From Anaerolinea sp. (lineage in GTDB: Bacteria; Chloroflexota; Limnocylindria; Limnocylindrales; CSP1-4), in NCBI GenBank assembly GCA_013822395.1, contig PNKK01000010.1, positions 1 to 64,000 on the forward strand: DNA of 64,000 bases, in the 5' to 3' direction. A program made the translations under genes and the position numbers. Below the pieces are notes generated by a model. That model was not told the DNA's origin. It did not search any database and was given only the letters and a program-made list of their open reading frames with translations. Positions 8,945 through 18,242 of this stretch are shown here, piece after piece; positions within the stretch are counted from its first letter, which is position 1; every line of letters begins with the position of its first letter.

Positions 8945-9168
8945 TCCCTGCCGAAGCCCGTCTCGGCGAGGTGGCGATCGACGTTGTCCGCCACGTCGCC
9001 CGGCCCGTGGGCCAGGCCGATCCCGCTGATCCGGGGCCGCTCGACGTGTCTGGCCGCATCCCGCAACGCGGCCCGGATCACCTCGGCCTTCGACACGCGC
9101 CGCTTCGCCGCCAGGCGATCGAGGGCGTGGTCCAGCTCGGGCTCGAGGTAGACGGTCGTCTTCTTCAC
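8941..9168 (-). CDS. ribbon-helix-helix VapB-type antitoxin (pair 1)
   Basis: A 75-residue CopG/RHH DNA-binding protein. The N-terminal VKKTTVYLEPELDHALDRLA strand-helix followed by KAEVIRAALRD is typical, and the C-terminal ~30 residues should wrap the VapC toxin. It normally represses its own promoter with the toxin. Start GTG at 9168: a TACCAT box (9177-9182) ends 8 bases before it, suggesting a leaderless mRNA; longer frames from 9189 would include the promoter. Confidence 0.82.
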   Translation of the reverse strand: MKKTTVYLEPELDHALDRLAAKRRVSKAEVIRAALRDAARHVERPRISGIGLAHGPGDVADNVDRHLAETGFGRE

Positions 9169-9176
9169 TGCCCTAT

Positions 9177-9182
9177 ATGGTA
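9177..9182 (-). promoter_or_regulatory. -10 box (TACCAT) of VapBC pair 1
   Basis: TACCAT on the minus strand, 8 bases before the GTG of the RHH antitoxin; no Shine-Dalgarno sequence lies between. Confidence 0.4.
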
Positions 9183-9249
9183 CCACCACCAGCGCCCACC
9201 CGGATCAGCGCGACGGCGTCCAGGGCTCCAGGGGCTACATCCGATGGGA

Positions 9250-9666
9250 TCAGGTCTCGGTCGCGGTCGGGTCGAGCCGGCGAATCTCGCGCACCTCGTC
9301 GAACCCGCGATCTGGGCTCACGATGGTCCCGATTCCCTCCTCCAGACAGGTGGCCACATGGATCAGGTCGCGGGCGACGAGCGACGGGTGGCGTTCGATC
9401 AGATCGGGCATCCGACGGACGACCCCGTGCGTGATCGGCAGGACCGGCTCGAACGCCGCGAGGACGTCGCGAGCCATCGCTGCGCCGAGCTCGGGGCGCC
9501 GGATCGCCACGAACCGATGAAGGATCTCCTGAACGACCTCCGCGGAGGTCGCCGCATCGAGCTCACCGGCGACCGCGCGCTCGAGGAGTGCCCGGCACGG
9601 GACCCGGAGCGGGTGCTCGCGCCCACCGGCGTACATGAAGACGGCCGTGTCGAGAAACACGGTCAT
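9250..9666 (-). CDS. vapC: VapC-type PIN-domain toxin (pair 2)
   Basis: A 138-residue PIN-domain protein with the acidic residues Asp6 (VFLDTAVF), Glu47 (VVQEIL), Asp100 (VARDLIHVA) and Asp119 (SPDRGFDEV), so a likely ribonuclease toxin. The RDLIHVATCLEEGIGTIVSPDRGFD stretch resembles the stand-alone VapC group found in actinobacteria and Chloroflexi. Its ATG overlaps the antitoxin stop codon (ATGA). Confidence 0.88.
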   Translation of the reverse strand: MTVFLDTAVFMYAGGREHPLRVPCRALLERAVAGELDAATSAEVVQEILHRFVAIRRPELGAAMARDVLAAFEPVLPITHGVVRRMPDLIERHPSLVARDLIHVATCLEEGIGTIVSPDRGFDEVREIRRLDPTATET

Positions 9667-9905
9667 CCCTCGCCGGTCGCCCCCCGCAGGATCTCGCCCT
9701 TCATCGCCGCCCACTCGTCCACCGGCGCGTCGATTGCCATGAGGTGGCGGACAGCCGCCTGCCGTTGCTCGCGCGTGGCAGTCGCATAGGCATCCACCGC
9801 CGCACGGATCACCGCGCCAACCGAGCATCCTTCGCGCCGTGCGACCCGGCGCAGGCGGTCAGCCTGCTCCCTGGACAACAGGACCTGCGTTCGCTCAGTG
9901 AACAT
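9663..9905 (-). CDS. ribbon-helix-helix antitoxin (pair 2)
   Basis: An 80-residue protein with an RHH fold ([39 protein letters not shown]) and a C-terminal tail that should bind the PIN toxin. ATG at 9905 is supported by TATGGT exactly 6 bases upstream and the lack of a ribosome site, so the message is probably leaderless. Its first bases overlap the last bases of the truncated SIS gene, so the pair abuts the broken end of the salvage operon. Confidence 0.85.
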   Translation of the reverse strand: MFTERTQVLLSREQADRLRRVARREGCSVGAVIRAAVDAYATATREQRQAAVRHLMAIDAPVDEWAAMKGEILRGATGEG

Positions 9906-10458
9906 GTGCATACCATACCATGTCGCCGGACTCCAAACGCAGGCTGCACACGATGACGCGACGAACGACGACGGCTTCAACTTCTAGCCCCGCTTCGAAG
10001 AACGCGGCTGAAGTCTTGGTGGCCGCGATCGCCCGCTCGGGCCCGGCCGCGATGTCGATCACCCACTCGGCGGCGACGGCCAGGGACGAGGATCGGTCGT
10101 TCGTGACGGCGAGGGTCAGCGCGCCCTGGCGGCGACCCTCCTCGACCACGCCCACGACGTCGGGGGAGCGGCCCGACTGTGAGATCCCGATCACGAGCGC
10201 GTGCCGCAGTTGCGGTCGTGCCCCGTAGATCGAGAGGAGCGACGGCGCCGCCAGCGCGACCGGCAGGTCGTTCCGCGTCCCGAAGACGTACTGGGCGTAG
10301 ACGCCGGCGTGATCGGAGGTTCCCCGGCCGGCGATCACGACGAACTCGATCTCCCGCGACCGGATCGCCCGCGCGATCGCCTCGACCTCCGGCAGACCCG
10401 TCTCGAGCAACCCGGCCGCGATGGCCGGCTGCTCGAGGATCTCATCCCTCATCCCCAT
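9895..10458 (-). pseudogene. truncated SIS-domain sugar-phosphate isomerase/deaminase (GlmS/AgaS type)
   Basis: The first ~149 residues are a clear SIS domain of the glucosamine-6-phosphate deaminase / GlmS-isomerase type: [43 protein letters not shown], and ERAIAATKT, where relatives continue into a second SIS domain of ~180 residues. Here the homology stops after ATKT (near base 10012). It is followed by 38 unrelated residues running into the VapBC promoter, so the second half of a ~340-residue enzyme is missing. SIS enzymes of this type need both domains for the active site, so it is probably inactive. ATG at 10458 (or 10452) lies 11 bases after the nagA stop codon. Confidence 0.75.
9912..9917 (-). 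promoter_or_regulatory. -10 box (TATGGT) of VapBC pair 2
   Basis: TATGGT followed by six bases and the ATG at 9905. The box sits in a short direct repeat (TATGG twice), which may serve as an antitoxin operator. Confidence 0.5.
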
Positions 10459-10468
10459 CGGCCCGGCC

Positions 10469-11710
10469 TCATCTCGGCTGTGCGCCGACGTCGGTGAGGC
10501 GACCCGCGAGCGCGTCCGCGGCGTGGACGACCCGACCCCCGATGAACGTCGCGACGATCTCGAGCTCCGGCGTGAGGAGAACGGCGTCGAAGACGGCGCC
10601 CGGAGCGAGGACGCCATGCCGGTCGGCGACGTCCAGCAGCCGGGCTGGGACGGTCGTGACCGTGGCGACGGCGTCGACCGCCGACCAGCCGAGGAAGCTC
10701 CGGACGTTGCGGATCGCCCGGTCGAGGCGGACCACGCTGCCGGCGAGCCGGCCGTCCCCGAGTCGGGCCGTGACCCCGTCGCTGGTCACCTCGAGGTCGC
10801 CGAGCGGGTAGGTGCCGGGGGGCATCCCCAGGGCGGCGATCGCGTCGGTGACCGTCGAGAACCGCCCCGGACGGACGACGCGCGCGGCGAGCGCGAGAAC
10901 CTCCGGGGCGACGTGGACCCCGTCTGCGATGAACCCGGCTGTCACCCGCTCGTCGAGCAGAACGGCGGTGATCAGCCCGGGCTCGCGATGGTCGATCGCC
11001 GGCATCGCGTTGAACACGTGGGTCGCATAGCGGATCCCCGCCTCGATCCCGGCGATCCCTTCGGCCAGCGTGGCGGCGGAGTGGCCTGCCGAGACGACGA
11101 TGCCACGCTCGGCGAGCGTACGGACGAGCGTGATCGCACCGGGCAGCTCGGGGGCAAGCGTGACCATCCGGATGCCGGTCCCGGGCGACCAGTCTGCGAC
11201 GATCTGAAGATCGGGCAGCCGCAGGAGGGTCACGTCGTGCACGCCCCGCCGGGCCGGCGCCAGGAACGGACCCTCGAGGTGCAGGCCGAGGGGCATTGCC
11301 CCGACGAAGCCCGGCGGCGGCCCCGTCAGCAGGGCTCGCCGCGCGGCCGCGATCGTGGACAACGGCGAGCTGACGATCGTCGGCAGGAACGCCGTCACGC
11401 CATGGCGCGGCAGCTCTGCCGCAGCCTCCCAGACCCGGTCGGGGGCGGCGGTGAAGTCGATCCCGAACGCGCCGTTGAGCTGCAGGTCGATGAAGCCCGG
11501 CGCGAGCACAAGCCCGGTCGCATCGAGCCTGCCCGCACCGGCGGGGCACAGGAGCTCGTCCTCGGCGTCGATCGACCGGATCCGACCTGCGTCGACCAGG
11601 ACGGCACGGTCCTCAGACGACCCCGACGGACCGATGAGGGTCGCCCCGTGGACGCAGAGCAGCGACCCGGGCGGCGTCGGCGGGTGGCCGGCATCCCCGG
11701 TGCCGGTCAT
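10469..11710 (-). CDS. nagA: N-acetylglucosamine-6-phosphate deacetylase
   Basis: A 413-residue amidohydrolase that removes acetate from GlcNAc-6-phosphate in the cytoplasm. Signatures in order: [15 protein letters not shown] (where family members carry the start of the barrel), HLEGPFLAP with the metal-ligand glutamate, [10 protein letters not shown] and THVFNAM with ligand histidines, IADGVHV, and [10 protein letters not shown] with the catalytic aspartate. It receives GlcNAc-6-P from the MurQ reaction encoded upstream in the same operon; the next step (deamination) would have been done by the broken SIS gene downstream. The start ATG overlaps the GNAT stop codon (ATGA). Confidence 0.95.
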   Translation of the reverse strand: MTGTGDAGHPPTPPGSLLCVHGATLIGPSGSSEDRAVLVDAGRIRSIDAEDELLCPAGAGRLDATGLVLAPGFIDLQLNGAFGIDFTAAPDRVWEAAAELPRHGVTAFLPTIVSSPLSTIAAARRALLTGPPPGFVGAMPLGLHLEGPFLAPARRGVHDVTLLRLPDLQIVADWSPGTGIRMVTLAPELPGAITLVRTLAERGIVVSAGHSAATLAEGIAGIEAGIRYATHVFNAMPAIDHREPGLITAVLLDERVTAGFIADGVHVAPEVLALAARVVRPGRFSTVTDAIAALGMPPGTYPLGDLEVTSDGVTARLGDGRLAGSVVRLDRAIRNVRSFLGWSAVDAVATVTTVPARLLDVADRHGVLAPGAVFDAVLLTPELEIVATFIGGRVVHAADALAGRLTDVGAQPR

Positions 11711-12264
11711 GCCGCCCCGCCGTCGCTGCGGTCGTCGCTGCGGCGGTCGCGAAGCGTCCGACGCAGGCGCAACTCGGGCTCGCCGTACTGTGGCTCCACC
11801 CGCTCCCCGCCGTCCGGATGCCAGCCCAGCCGGGCGTAGAAGCCCAGCGCGGCGGCGTTCGCCGCGAAGACCCACAGCGTGGCTTCGTGCACGCGATCGC
11901 GACGGAACCGGTCGTCGGCCGCGGCGAGCAGCCGGGTCCCCACGCCGAGTCCCTGCGTATCCGGATGCACGTAGAGGCTGTGGACGTGCCCCGCCGCCGG
12001 CTCGTCGGGGTCCTTCCCGATCCGGATGACCCCGAGGACGCCGCGCCCCGTCTGCTCCGCCACGAAGACGACGGCATCGGCGGGCGGGTCGCTCAGCGTG
12101 GGGTGCCACAGGGCCCGGACCCCGTCCTCGTCGTACATGCCGATGACGTCAGGGGGCAGGATGCCCACGTACGAGTCGCGCCAGCACGCGAGGAAGACCG
12201 AGGAAACAGCCGCGAGGTCGTCTGGCTGCGCCCTGCGGACGATGACGGCGGCTTCGGGGTTCAC
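11707..12264 (-). CDS. GNAT-family N-acetyltransferase
   Basis: A 185-residue acetyltransferase with the acetyl-CoA loop HSLYVHPDTQGLGVGTRLLAAADD (motif A, Q-x-x-G-x-G) and the C-terminal ANAAALGFYARLGW motif. It is embedded between an ABC ATPase gene and nagA with 4-base overlaps at both ends (GTGA, ATGA), so it is co-translated with the salvage genes. It might acetylate an amino sugar, a muropeptide amine or a toxic amine taken up by the transporter; the substrate is unknown. Confidence 0.88.
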   Translation of the reverse strand: MNPEAAVIVRRAQPDDLAAVSSVFLACWRDSYVGILPPDVIGMYDEDGVRALWHPTLSDPPADAVVFVAEQTGRGVLGVIRIGKDPDEPAAGHVHSLYVHPDTQGLGVGTRLLAAADDRFRRDRVHEATLWVFAANAAALGFYARLGWHPDGGERVEPQYGEPELRLRRTLRDRRSDDRSDGGAA

Positions 12265-13241
12265 GTCGCCACGGGACCTGACTGGCCCGCGGTGCGCGCC
12301 GCGACGTGGCAGGCGGCGGCATGGCCGGGCGCGAGATCGAGCAGCCGCGGCTCCACCGTCCGGCAGACGTCCTCGGCAAGGGGACAGCGCGGATGGAACG
12401 GACAACCGGATGGCGGCCTCGCCGGGTCCGGCACCTCGCCGGTCACGGTGGCCTCGATCGGTCCCGTGATCCGCGGGTCGGGAACGGGCACCGCGTCCCG
12501 CAGGGCGCGCGTGTAGGGGTGCCGGGGGCGGTCCAGCACCTCGCTCCACGGCCCGACCTCGACGACCCGACCGAGGTACATGACGGCGACCCGGTCGCTC
12601 AGGTGGCGGACCATCGCCACGTCGTGGCTGATGAAGAGGTAGCTCAGGCCCAGCTCGCCGCGGAGTCGCACGAGGAGGTTCATGATCTCGGCCCGCACCG
12701 AGACATCCAGGGCAGAGACCGGCTCGTCAAGGAGCAGCACCTGCGGCTCGACGGCGAGGGCCCTGGCGATGCCGATTCGCTGACGCTGGCCGCCGGACAT
12801 CTCGTGCGGATATCTTTCCGCGAACCGCGGCGGCAGCCCCACCATGTCGAGCAGCTCGCTCACCCGGCGCGAGCGGCCACGCGCGTCCCCGGACAGGTGG
12901 TGGACCGTCAGGACCTCATCGAGCGTGCGGCCCGCGGTCTGCCGAGGGTTCAGCGAGGAGTAGGGATCCTGGAAGACCATCTGGATGCGGCGCCGCCGCT
13001 CCCGGAGTCGCCTGCCGGTCAGCGCGGTCAGCTCGACCCCGTCGAGCATCACCCGGCCGGACGTGGGTTCCTCCAGGCGCACGAGCAGCTTCGCCAGGGT
13101 CGACTTGCCGCAGCCGGACTCGCCGACGACGCCGAGGGTCTCGCCGGGACCGACCGTCAGCGAGACGCCGTTCAGGGCGTTGACGACCCGATCGCTTCCG
13201 CGGACGGGGTACTCCTTGACCAGGTCGATTGCCTCGAGCAT
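12261..13241 (-). CDS. oligopeptide/muropeptide ABC transporter ATPase (OppF/DppF type)
   Basis: A 326-residue ATPase with Walker A GESGCGKST, Q-loop MVFQDPYSSLNP, ABC signature MSGGQRQRIGIARAL, Walker B VLLLDEPVSALD, the H-loop SHD, and the C-terminal oligopeptide/dipeptide domain with a CPFHPRCPLAEDVC cysteine cluster seen in OppD/F proteins. It powers uptake with the second ATPase gene just upstream and the two permeases further up. ATG at 13241 overlaps the upstream stop codon by one base (TGATG). Confidence 0.93.
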   Translation of the reverse strand: MLEAIDLVKEYPVRGSDRVVNALNGVSLTVGPGETLGVVGESGCGKSTLAKLLVRLEEPTSGRVMLDGVELTALTGRRLRERRRRIQMVFQDPYSSLNPRQTAGRTLDEVLTVHHLSGDARGRSRRVSELLDMVGLPPRFAERYPHEMSGGQRQRIGIARALAVEPQVLLLDEPVSALDVSVRAEIMNLLVRLRGELGLSYLFISHDVAMVRHLSDRVAVMYLGRVVEVGPWSEVLDRPRHPYTRALRDAVPVPDPRITGPIEATVTGEVPDPARPPSGCPFHPRCPLAEDVCRTVEPRLLDLAPGHAAACHVAARTAGQSGPVAT

Positions 13242-14218
13242 CAGGGCCGCCACTCTGCAGGAGGTACCCAGCACGCCGCGCTGCCGGCCGACCGCGGTTG
13301 CAGGGTCGGCCGCACCCGGCACGCCTCCCGGGCCTGATCGCAGCGCGGACGAAAGGGGCAGCCCTCGACCACGTCGGTCGGCAGGGGCGGACGGCCCGGG
13401 ATCTGGACCAGCGCCGGCCGACTGTCGTCCGCGGGGTTGGGCAACGCGGCCAGCAGGCTTCGGGTGTAGGGATGCTGGGGTGCGTGGAAGAGTTGGTCGA
13501 CCGGGGCGTTCTCCACGACGTGGCCGGCATACATCACGACCACGCGGTCGACCAGCCGGGCGACGACCCCCAGGTCGTGGGTGACCCAGATCGTGGCCAT
13601 GCCCAGCTCGCGGCGGAGCTCGTTGACGAGGGCCAGGATCTGCTGCTGGATCGTGACGTCGAGGGCCGTCGTGGGCTCATCGGCGATGAGCAGCTTCGGA
13701 CGCATGGCGAGGGCGATGGCGATCACGGCGCGCTGGCGCATCCCGCCCGAGAACTCGTGCGGGTAGGACCGTGCGGTGCGCTCGGGGTCGGGGATCTCGA
13801 CCCGGGCGAGGAGCTCCAGGGAGCGGCGCTGTGCCTCGCTCTTCGCGACGCCGTGCGCGGTCATGGCCTCGGCCACCTGTGCCCCGATGCGCATGAGCGG
13901 GTTGAGCGACGTCATCGGGTCCTGGTAGACCATCGCCATCTGGCTGCCGCGCAGCTCGCGCATGTCGCGCTCCGGCAGCGCCGTGAGGTCGCGGCCGTCG
14001 AAGGTCACCCGCCCGCGCGTGATGCCCAGCGGCGGTGACAGGAGCCGCATCAGGGCGAGCATCGTGAGCGACTTGCCCGAGCCCGTCTCCCCTACGACCG
14101 CCACCGTCTCACCCGGCCCCAGCTGCAGGCCTACGCCATGGACGATCTCGAGATCGCCCCGGCGCGATCGGGCCGCAACGGCGAGGTCCTCGACCTCCAG
14201 CAGCGCGGGCCCGCCCAT
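13241..14218 (-). CDS. oligopeptide/muropeptide ABC transporter ATPase (OppD/DppD type)
   Basis: A 325-residue ATPase with Walker [10 protein letters not shown]-loop [12 protein letters not shown], signature [15 protein letters not shown], Walker [16 protein letters not shown]-equivalent THD, and a C-terminal [14 protein letters not shown] cysteine motif that may hold a metal site as in DppD proteins. Its stop and start codons overlap both neighbours by one base. Sitting next to anmK and murQ rather than beside the permeases is unusual and ties the transporter to cell-wall sugar recycling. Confidence 0.93.
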   Translation of the reverse strand: MGGPALLEVEDLAVAARSRRGDLEIVHGVGLQLGPGETVAVVGETGSGKSLTMLALMRLLSPPLGITRGRVTFDGRDLTALPERDMRELRGSQMAMVYQDPMTSLNPLMRIGAQVAEAMTAHGVAKSEAQRRSLELLARVEIPDPERTARSYPHEFSGGMRQRAVIAIALAMRPKLLIADEPTTALDVTIQQQILALVNELRRELGMATIWVTHDLGVVARLVDRVVVMYAGHVVENAPVDQLFHAPQHPYTRSLLAALPNPADDSRPALVQIPGRPPLPTDVVEGCPFRPRCDQAREACRVRPTLQPRSAGSAACWVPPAEWRP

Positions 14219-15396
14219 CAGCCGTCCGTCGACGAGGGAGAGAGGCGCAGCGCCCGGGGCGGCCGGGCGAGAGGCTCAGGGAGCCGCAGCGGCCCCGCCC
14301 CCGGCACGATCGCCCCCAGGATGCGCGCAGCGCGCGCGCCCGTGCAGCCGGGCACGACGGAGGAAAGTCCGTGCACGGTATGCCACCCGATGAGAGCGAA
14401 GGCGATGGCTTCCTTCGCGTCGGTCGGCGCCCCGAGCTCGGTCGACGGCCTGACCGTGACTCCGGGCAGCCGCTCGCGGAGCATCGCCATCAAGGTGGGG
14501 TTGGCGCAGCCTCCGCCGGAGACGACGAGCCCGTCGACCCCATGGCGCCGGACCTCGGCCGCGACCGTCTCCGCCGTGAGCGCCGTGACGGTCGCGACGA
14601 GGTCCGGGGTTCGCAACCCTGAGCGCCGGGCCAGGGCGGCCTGCAGGTAGGCCGCGTTGAACAGCTCCTTGCCGGTCGTCTTCGGGGCCGGCAGGGCGTA
14701 GAACGGCTCGCGCAGCAGCTCGGCCAGCAGCCCCGCGTCGATTCGGCCAGCTGCTGCGAGACGACCGTCCTCGTCGTAGCCCAGGGTGCCCCCGCCCGAC
14801 GACACCACCGCCGCGTCGATGAGCGCGTTCGCCGGACCGATATCGTAGGCGAACGGACCCCTCGGACCGCGCAGCACCGTCATGTTCGCAATGCCGCCCA
14901 GGTTGAGCGCCGCCGGGTTGCCCGGCAGGTCGGCCAGGAGCAGCGTGTCCATCTGCGAGACGAGTGGTGCTCCCTGCCCGCCCGCGGTGATGTCACGGAT
15001 CCGGACGTCGGCCACGACCGGGACGCCCGTCCGCTCGGCGATCCAGGCCGGCTGACCGAGCTGGAGCGTGCCCAGCGCCCGCTGTCCGTCGACCCAGTGG
15101 TAGACGGTCTGGCCGTGGGAGCAGATGAGGTCGACCGGACCGGCCCTGGCGATCGCCGCCGCGGCGACCTCGGCGAAGGCCTGCCCGATCAGCGTGTCCA
15201 GCCGGCAGACGTCGACGAACCGCAGCTCAGCCGGAGGCAGGGTTCGCAGCAGGTGGTTCCGCAGGTCCGCCTCATACGGCATCGTCGCCGTGTGGAGGAC
15301 GGCTCCGTGGAGGACCTCCTCCCGCAGGTCGAGCTCGACCAGCGCGGCGTCGATCCCGTCGTGCGAGGTTCCGGAGATCATCCCGAGGACTCTCAT
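14218..15396 (-). CDS. anmK: anhydro-N-acetylmuramic acid kinase
   Basis: A 392-residue kinase of the ASKHA fold that opens 1,6-anhydro-MurNAc and phosphorylates it to MurNAc-6-phosphate. Seen: N-terminal MISGTSHDGIDAALVELD (phosphate-1 motif), SHGQTVYHW, the anhydro-sugar pocket ADVRIRDITAGGQGAPLV, LNLGGIANMTVL, DIGPANALID and VVSGGGCANPTLM. The start ATG overlaps the murQ stop codon (ATGA), so substrate producer and consumer are translated together: AnmK makes the MurQ substrate. Confidence 0.96.
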   Translation of the reverse strand: MRVLGMISGTSHDGIDAALVELDLREEVLHGAVLHTATMPYEADLRNHLLRTLPPAELRFVDVCRLDTLIGQAFAEVAAAAIARAGPVDLICSHGQTVYHWVDGQRALGTLQLGQPAWIAERTGVPVVADVRIRDITAGGQGAPLVSQMDTLLLADLPGNPAALNLGGIANMTVLRGPRGPFAYDIGPANALIDAAVVSSGGGTLGYDEDGRLAAAGRIDAGLLAELLREPFYALPAPKTTGKELFNAAYLQAALARRSGLRTPDLVATVTALTAETVAAEVRRHGVDGLVVSGGGCANPTLMAMLRERLPGVTVRPSTELGAPTDAKEAIAFALIGWHTVHGLSSVVPGCTGARAARILGAIVPGAGPLRLPEPLARPPRALRLSPSSTDG

Positions 15397-16322
15397 CGGT
15401 CGGCCTCCAGCGCCGCGCGCAGCCGTCCCTGGGCCGCCGTGAGTCGGTGCTGCGCCTCGTCCACGTCGAGGTCGCGCCCGACGATCAGGATGGCGAGCTT
15501 CACGTCGAGGCCGGCCTGCTGCAGCGCCGCCTCCGCCCGGCCCCGGTCCGCCCCGGTGACGGCCTGGACGATCCGCACCGCCCGCTCGCGCAACTTCGCG
15601 TTCGTGGCGCGCAGATCGACCATCAGGTTGCCGTACGTCTTGCCCAGCCGGACCATCGCGATCGTCGAGATCATGTTGAGGACGAGCTTCTGCGCGGTGC
15701 CCGCCTTGAGCCGGGTGGACCCGGCCAGGACCTCGGGGCCGACGGGCACCTCGATCGGGTACTCGGCCTCGTCGCTCAGCGGCGTCGCCAGGTTGCAGGA
15801 GAGCGATACTGTGAGCGCGCCTCGGAGACGCGCGGCTCGGACGGCCGCGAGGACGAAGGGCGTCCTGCCGCTGGCCGCGATCCCGATGACCGCATCTGCC
15901 GCTGTGACCCCATGGTCTGCGATGGCCCGCGCCCCGGCATCGACGTCGTCCTCGGCGCCCTCGCTTGCGTTGAGGATCGCCTCGGGGCCGCCGGCGATGA
16001 TTCCCTGCACCAGGTCGGGCGGTGTGCTGAAGGTCGGGACGCACTCCGACGCATCCAGCACGCCGATCCGGCCGGCCGTCCCCGCCCCGACGTAGAAGAG
16101 CCTGCCGCCTCGGGCGAGCCGGTCCGTGACGGCCTCGATGGCCGGCACGATCTGGCGCATCGCCGCGCGGACGGCCGCCGGGACCGTCGCGTCGGCCTCG
16201 TTCATGAGCCGGGCCAGCTCTTCGACGGAGGCGGCGTCGATCTCGCCGTAGCGCGGGTCGACCTGCTCGGTGAGCATCTCGTCCATCTGGTCGAGCCCCA
16301 CGTCGTGGAGCGAGTGCCTCAT
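15393..16322 (-). CDS. murQ: N-acetylmuramic acid 6-phosphate etherase
   Basis: A 309-residue SIS-domain lyase that splits the D-lactyl ether of MurNAc-6-P to give GlcNAc-6-P and D-lactate. Landmarks are RLFYVGAGTAGRIGVLDASECVPTF, GIIAGG, the catalytic-glutamate region EGAEDD, VIGIAASGRTPFV, GPEVLAGSTRLKAGTAQKLVLNMIST and GKTYGNLMVDLRATNAKLRERA, with the usual C-terminal helical domain. ATG at 16322 overlaps the permease stop codon (ATGA). Its product feeds NagA. Confidence 0.97.
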   Translation of the reverse strand: MRHSLHDVGLDQMDEMLTEQVDPRYGEIDAASVEELARLMNEADATVPAAVRAAMRQIVPAIEAVTDRLARGGRLFYVGAGTAGRIGVLDASECVPTFSTPPDLVQGIIAGGPEAILNASEGAEDDVDAGARAIADHGVTAADAVIGIAASGRTPFVLAAVRAARLRGALTVSLSCNLATPLSDEAEYPIEVPVGPEVLAGSTRLKAGTAQKLVLNMISTIAMVRLGKTYGNLMVDLRATNAKLRERAVRIVQAVTGADRGRAEAALQQAGLDVKLAILIVGRDLDVDEAQHRLTAAQGRLRAALEADR

Positions 16323-17209
16323 GCGCTGTCTCCATGTCGGGGGTCGAGGGCGTCGCGCAGGCCGTCGCCGAGCAGGTTCAGGCCGACGACGAAGGTCACG
16401 ATCACGGCGCCCGGGGCGGCCATGGTCCACCAGGCCAGGTCGACGAGGGTCTTCGCGTCCAGCACCATCGATCCGAGCGAGGGCGCTGGCGGGGGCGTGC
16501 CGAGGCCGAGGAAGCTGAGGGATGCCTCGGTCAGCACCGCCCAGGACATCGACAGGGTCACCTGCACGATGACGATCGGCAGGATGTTCGGCAGCACGTG
16601 GCGAAACAGGATCCGGCTCGTCGGGAACCCCAGGACGCGGGCCGCCTTGACGAAGTCGGACTCTCGCAGCGAGAGCACGGGTCCGCGCGTGACGCGCACG
16701 AAGATCGGGATGTACACGATCGCGATGGCCATCGCGATCGTGAGCCAGGTCCGAGCGAAGGCCGAGGCCAGCGCCAGGGCGAGGAGCAGCGGTGGGAAGG
16801 CGAAGAGCACGTTGGTGACCGCCAGAACGGGCGCCCGCACGCGACCCCCGAAGAACCCCGCGCTGACGCCCGCCAACGTCCCGATCACGGCCGACAGGGA
16901 GACGGCCACGACGGCCACGGTGAGCGAGTTCGCCACGCCGGCGATGCTGCGCGAGAAGATGTCCCGGCCGAACTGATCCGTGCCGAACCAGTAGGTCGGT
17001 GAGGGGCCCTGCAGCCGGTCGATCGGCGCCTGGGCGATCGGGTCGTGCGGCGTCAGTCCGAGCACCGCGGCTGCGGCCAACACGACGATGATCGCCGTGA
17101 GCAGGACCCCGATCAGGCCGCTGTGGCTGTGCAGGAGCCTGCGCCAGGCCGGCACCCGGGTGCGTCCGGTCGCCGCCGGGAGGCTTGGCGCTGCCACGTC
17201 CATCGTCAC
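16319..17209 (-). CDS. ABC transporter permease (DppC/OppC type)
   Basis: A 296-residue inner-membrane permease with an N-terminal OppC-type helix (about 30-52), the YWFGTDQFGRDIFSRSIAG periplasmic-side motif, and five more membrane segments. The cytoplasmic EAA loop (RESDFVKAARVLGFPTSRILFRHVLPN) contacts the ATPases. The start is GTG at 17209 (GTGA overlap with the upstream permease) or ATG at 17203. It works with the adjacent DppB-like permease and the lipoprotein at 18243-19835. Confidence 0.93.
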   Translation of the reverse strand: MTMDVAAPSLPAATGRTRVPAWRRLLHSHSGLIGVLLTAIIVVLAAAAVLGLTPHDPIAQAPIDRLQGPSPTYWFGTDQFGRDIFSRSIAGVANSLTVAVVAVSLSAVIGTLAGVSAGFFGGRVRAPVLAVTNVLFAFPPLLLALALASAFARTWLTIAMAIAIVYIPIFVRVTRGPVLSLRESDFVKAARVLGFPTSRILFRHVLPNILPIVIVQVTLSMSWAVLTEASLSFLGLGTPPPAPSLGSMVLDAKTLVDLAWWTMAAPGAVIVTFVVGLNLLGDGLRDALDPRHGDSA

Positions 17210-18186
17210 GACGCACGCACCCGGGGGTCGATCAGCCGGTACAGCAGGTCCGTCACCAGGTTCACGAGGACGAACGAGAGGGCGATGACGAGGACCGTGC
17301 TCTGGACGACCGCGTACTCCTTCTGCTGCAATCCGATGAGCACCTGCCGGCCGATGCCCGGGACGGAGAAGATCTGCTCGACGACCACCGCACCGCCGAG
17401 CAGATAGCCGAACTGGATGCCCGTCATCGTGACGATCGGCACCAGCGCGTTGTGGAGCACGTGCCGGATCTGCACCTGGAGGGCTGCGACGCCCTTGCCG
17501 CGGGCCGTCCGCACGAAATCCTGGCTCTGGACCTCGAGCAGCGCGGAGCGGCCCGTGCGCATGATGGGGGCGGCGAGGCCGAACCCGAGCACCAGCGCCG
17601 GGAAGAGCATCTGCTGGAGGTTGAGCCCCGGGTCTTCGAGGAAGCGAGCGAACCCCTGGGCGCTCGGGTTGTAGCGGAAGTATTTCGATACGAGGGCCAG
17701 CAGGCCCGCGCCCAGCAGGAAGCCGGGGACGGAGAGGGCGGCGAGTCCCACCAGCTGGCCGGCCGCGTCGCGCGCTCCGTTGGGGCGGGACGCCGAGAGC
17801 ATGGCGAGCGGGATCCCGATGAGCAGCCCGATCAGCGTCGCCAGGATCGCCAGCTCGATGGTGACCGGCAGCGCGGCCAGGGTCATGTCGAGCACGGACT
17901 GCCCCGTTCGCTGCGAGATTCCGAGGTTGCCAGTGAGCACGTTGCCGAGCCAGCCGAAGAATTGGACGACCGGCGGCTGGTCCAGCCCGTAGTAGGCGCG
18001 CAGTGCCGCCAGCTGGCTTGGGGTGAGTGCTGCCGAGGCCTCCGTGCCCAACGACGCCGTGATCTGGTTGCCGGGGATGACCCGCAGCATGAGGAAGACC
18101 AGCACCGCGACGCCAAGCAGCGTGAGCGCCGCCTCGACGACCCGGCGAGTGACCCGGTGCCCGAGCACGGTCTGCACGTGGGACAT
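17206..18186 (-). CDS. ABC transporter permease (DppB/OppB type)
   Basis: A 326-residue permease with a first membrane helix at about 15-38, a periplasmic domain (GLDQPPVVQFFGWLGNVLTGNLG), five further helices and the EAA loop VQSQDFVRTARGKGVAALQVQIRHVLHNALVP. An AAGGG ribosome site directly precedes the ATG at 18186; the solute-binding protein gene ends 56 bases upstream. Confidence 0.93.
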   Translation of the reverse strand: MSHVQTVLGHRVTRRVVEAALTLLGVAVLVFLMLRVIPGNQITASLGTEASAALTPSQLAALRAYYGLDQPPVVQFFGWLGNVLTGNLGISQRTGQSVLDMTLAALPVTIELAILATLIGLLIGIPLAMLSASRPNGARDAAGQLVGLAALSVPGFLLGAGLLALVSKYFRYNPSAQGFARFLEDPGLNLQQMLFPALVLGFGLAAPIMRTGRSALLEVQSQDFVRTARGKGVAALQVQIRHVLHNALVPIVTMTGIQFGYLLGGAVVVEQIFSVPGIGRQVLIGLQQKEYAVVQSTVLVIALSFVLVNLVTDLLYRLIDPRVRAS

Positions 18187-18242
18187 CCCTTCGGCGTCGG
18201 TTCCCTGATGCCGCCCCGGGGCGGCATCAGGGGGAGTATGGG

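Noticed and set aside
14218-16335. A 705-codon minus-strand frame covering murQ and anmK as one fused protein
   Set aside because: The upstream half is in the wrong frame for murQ, which has its own complete frame (15393-16322); the genes are separate with an ATGA overlap.
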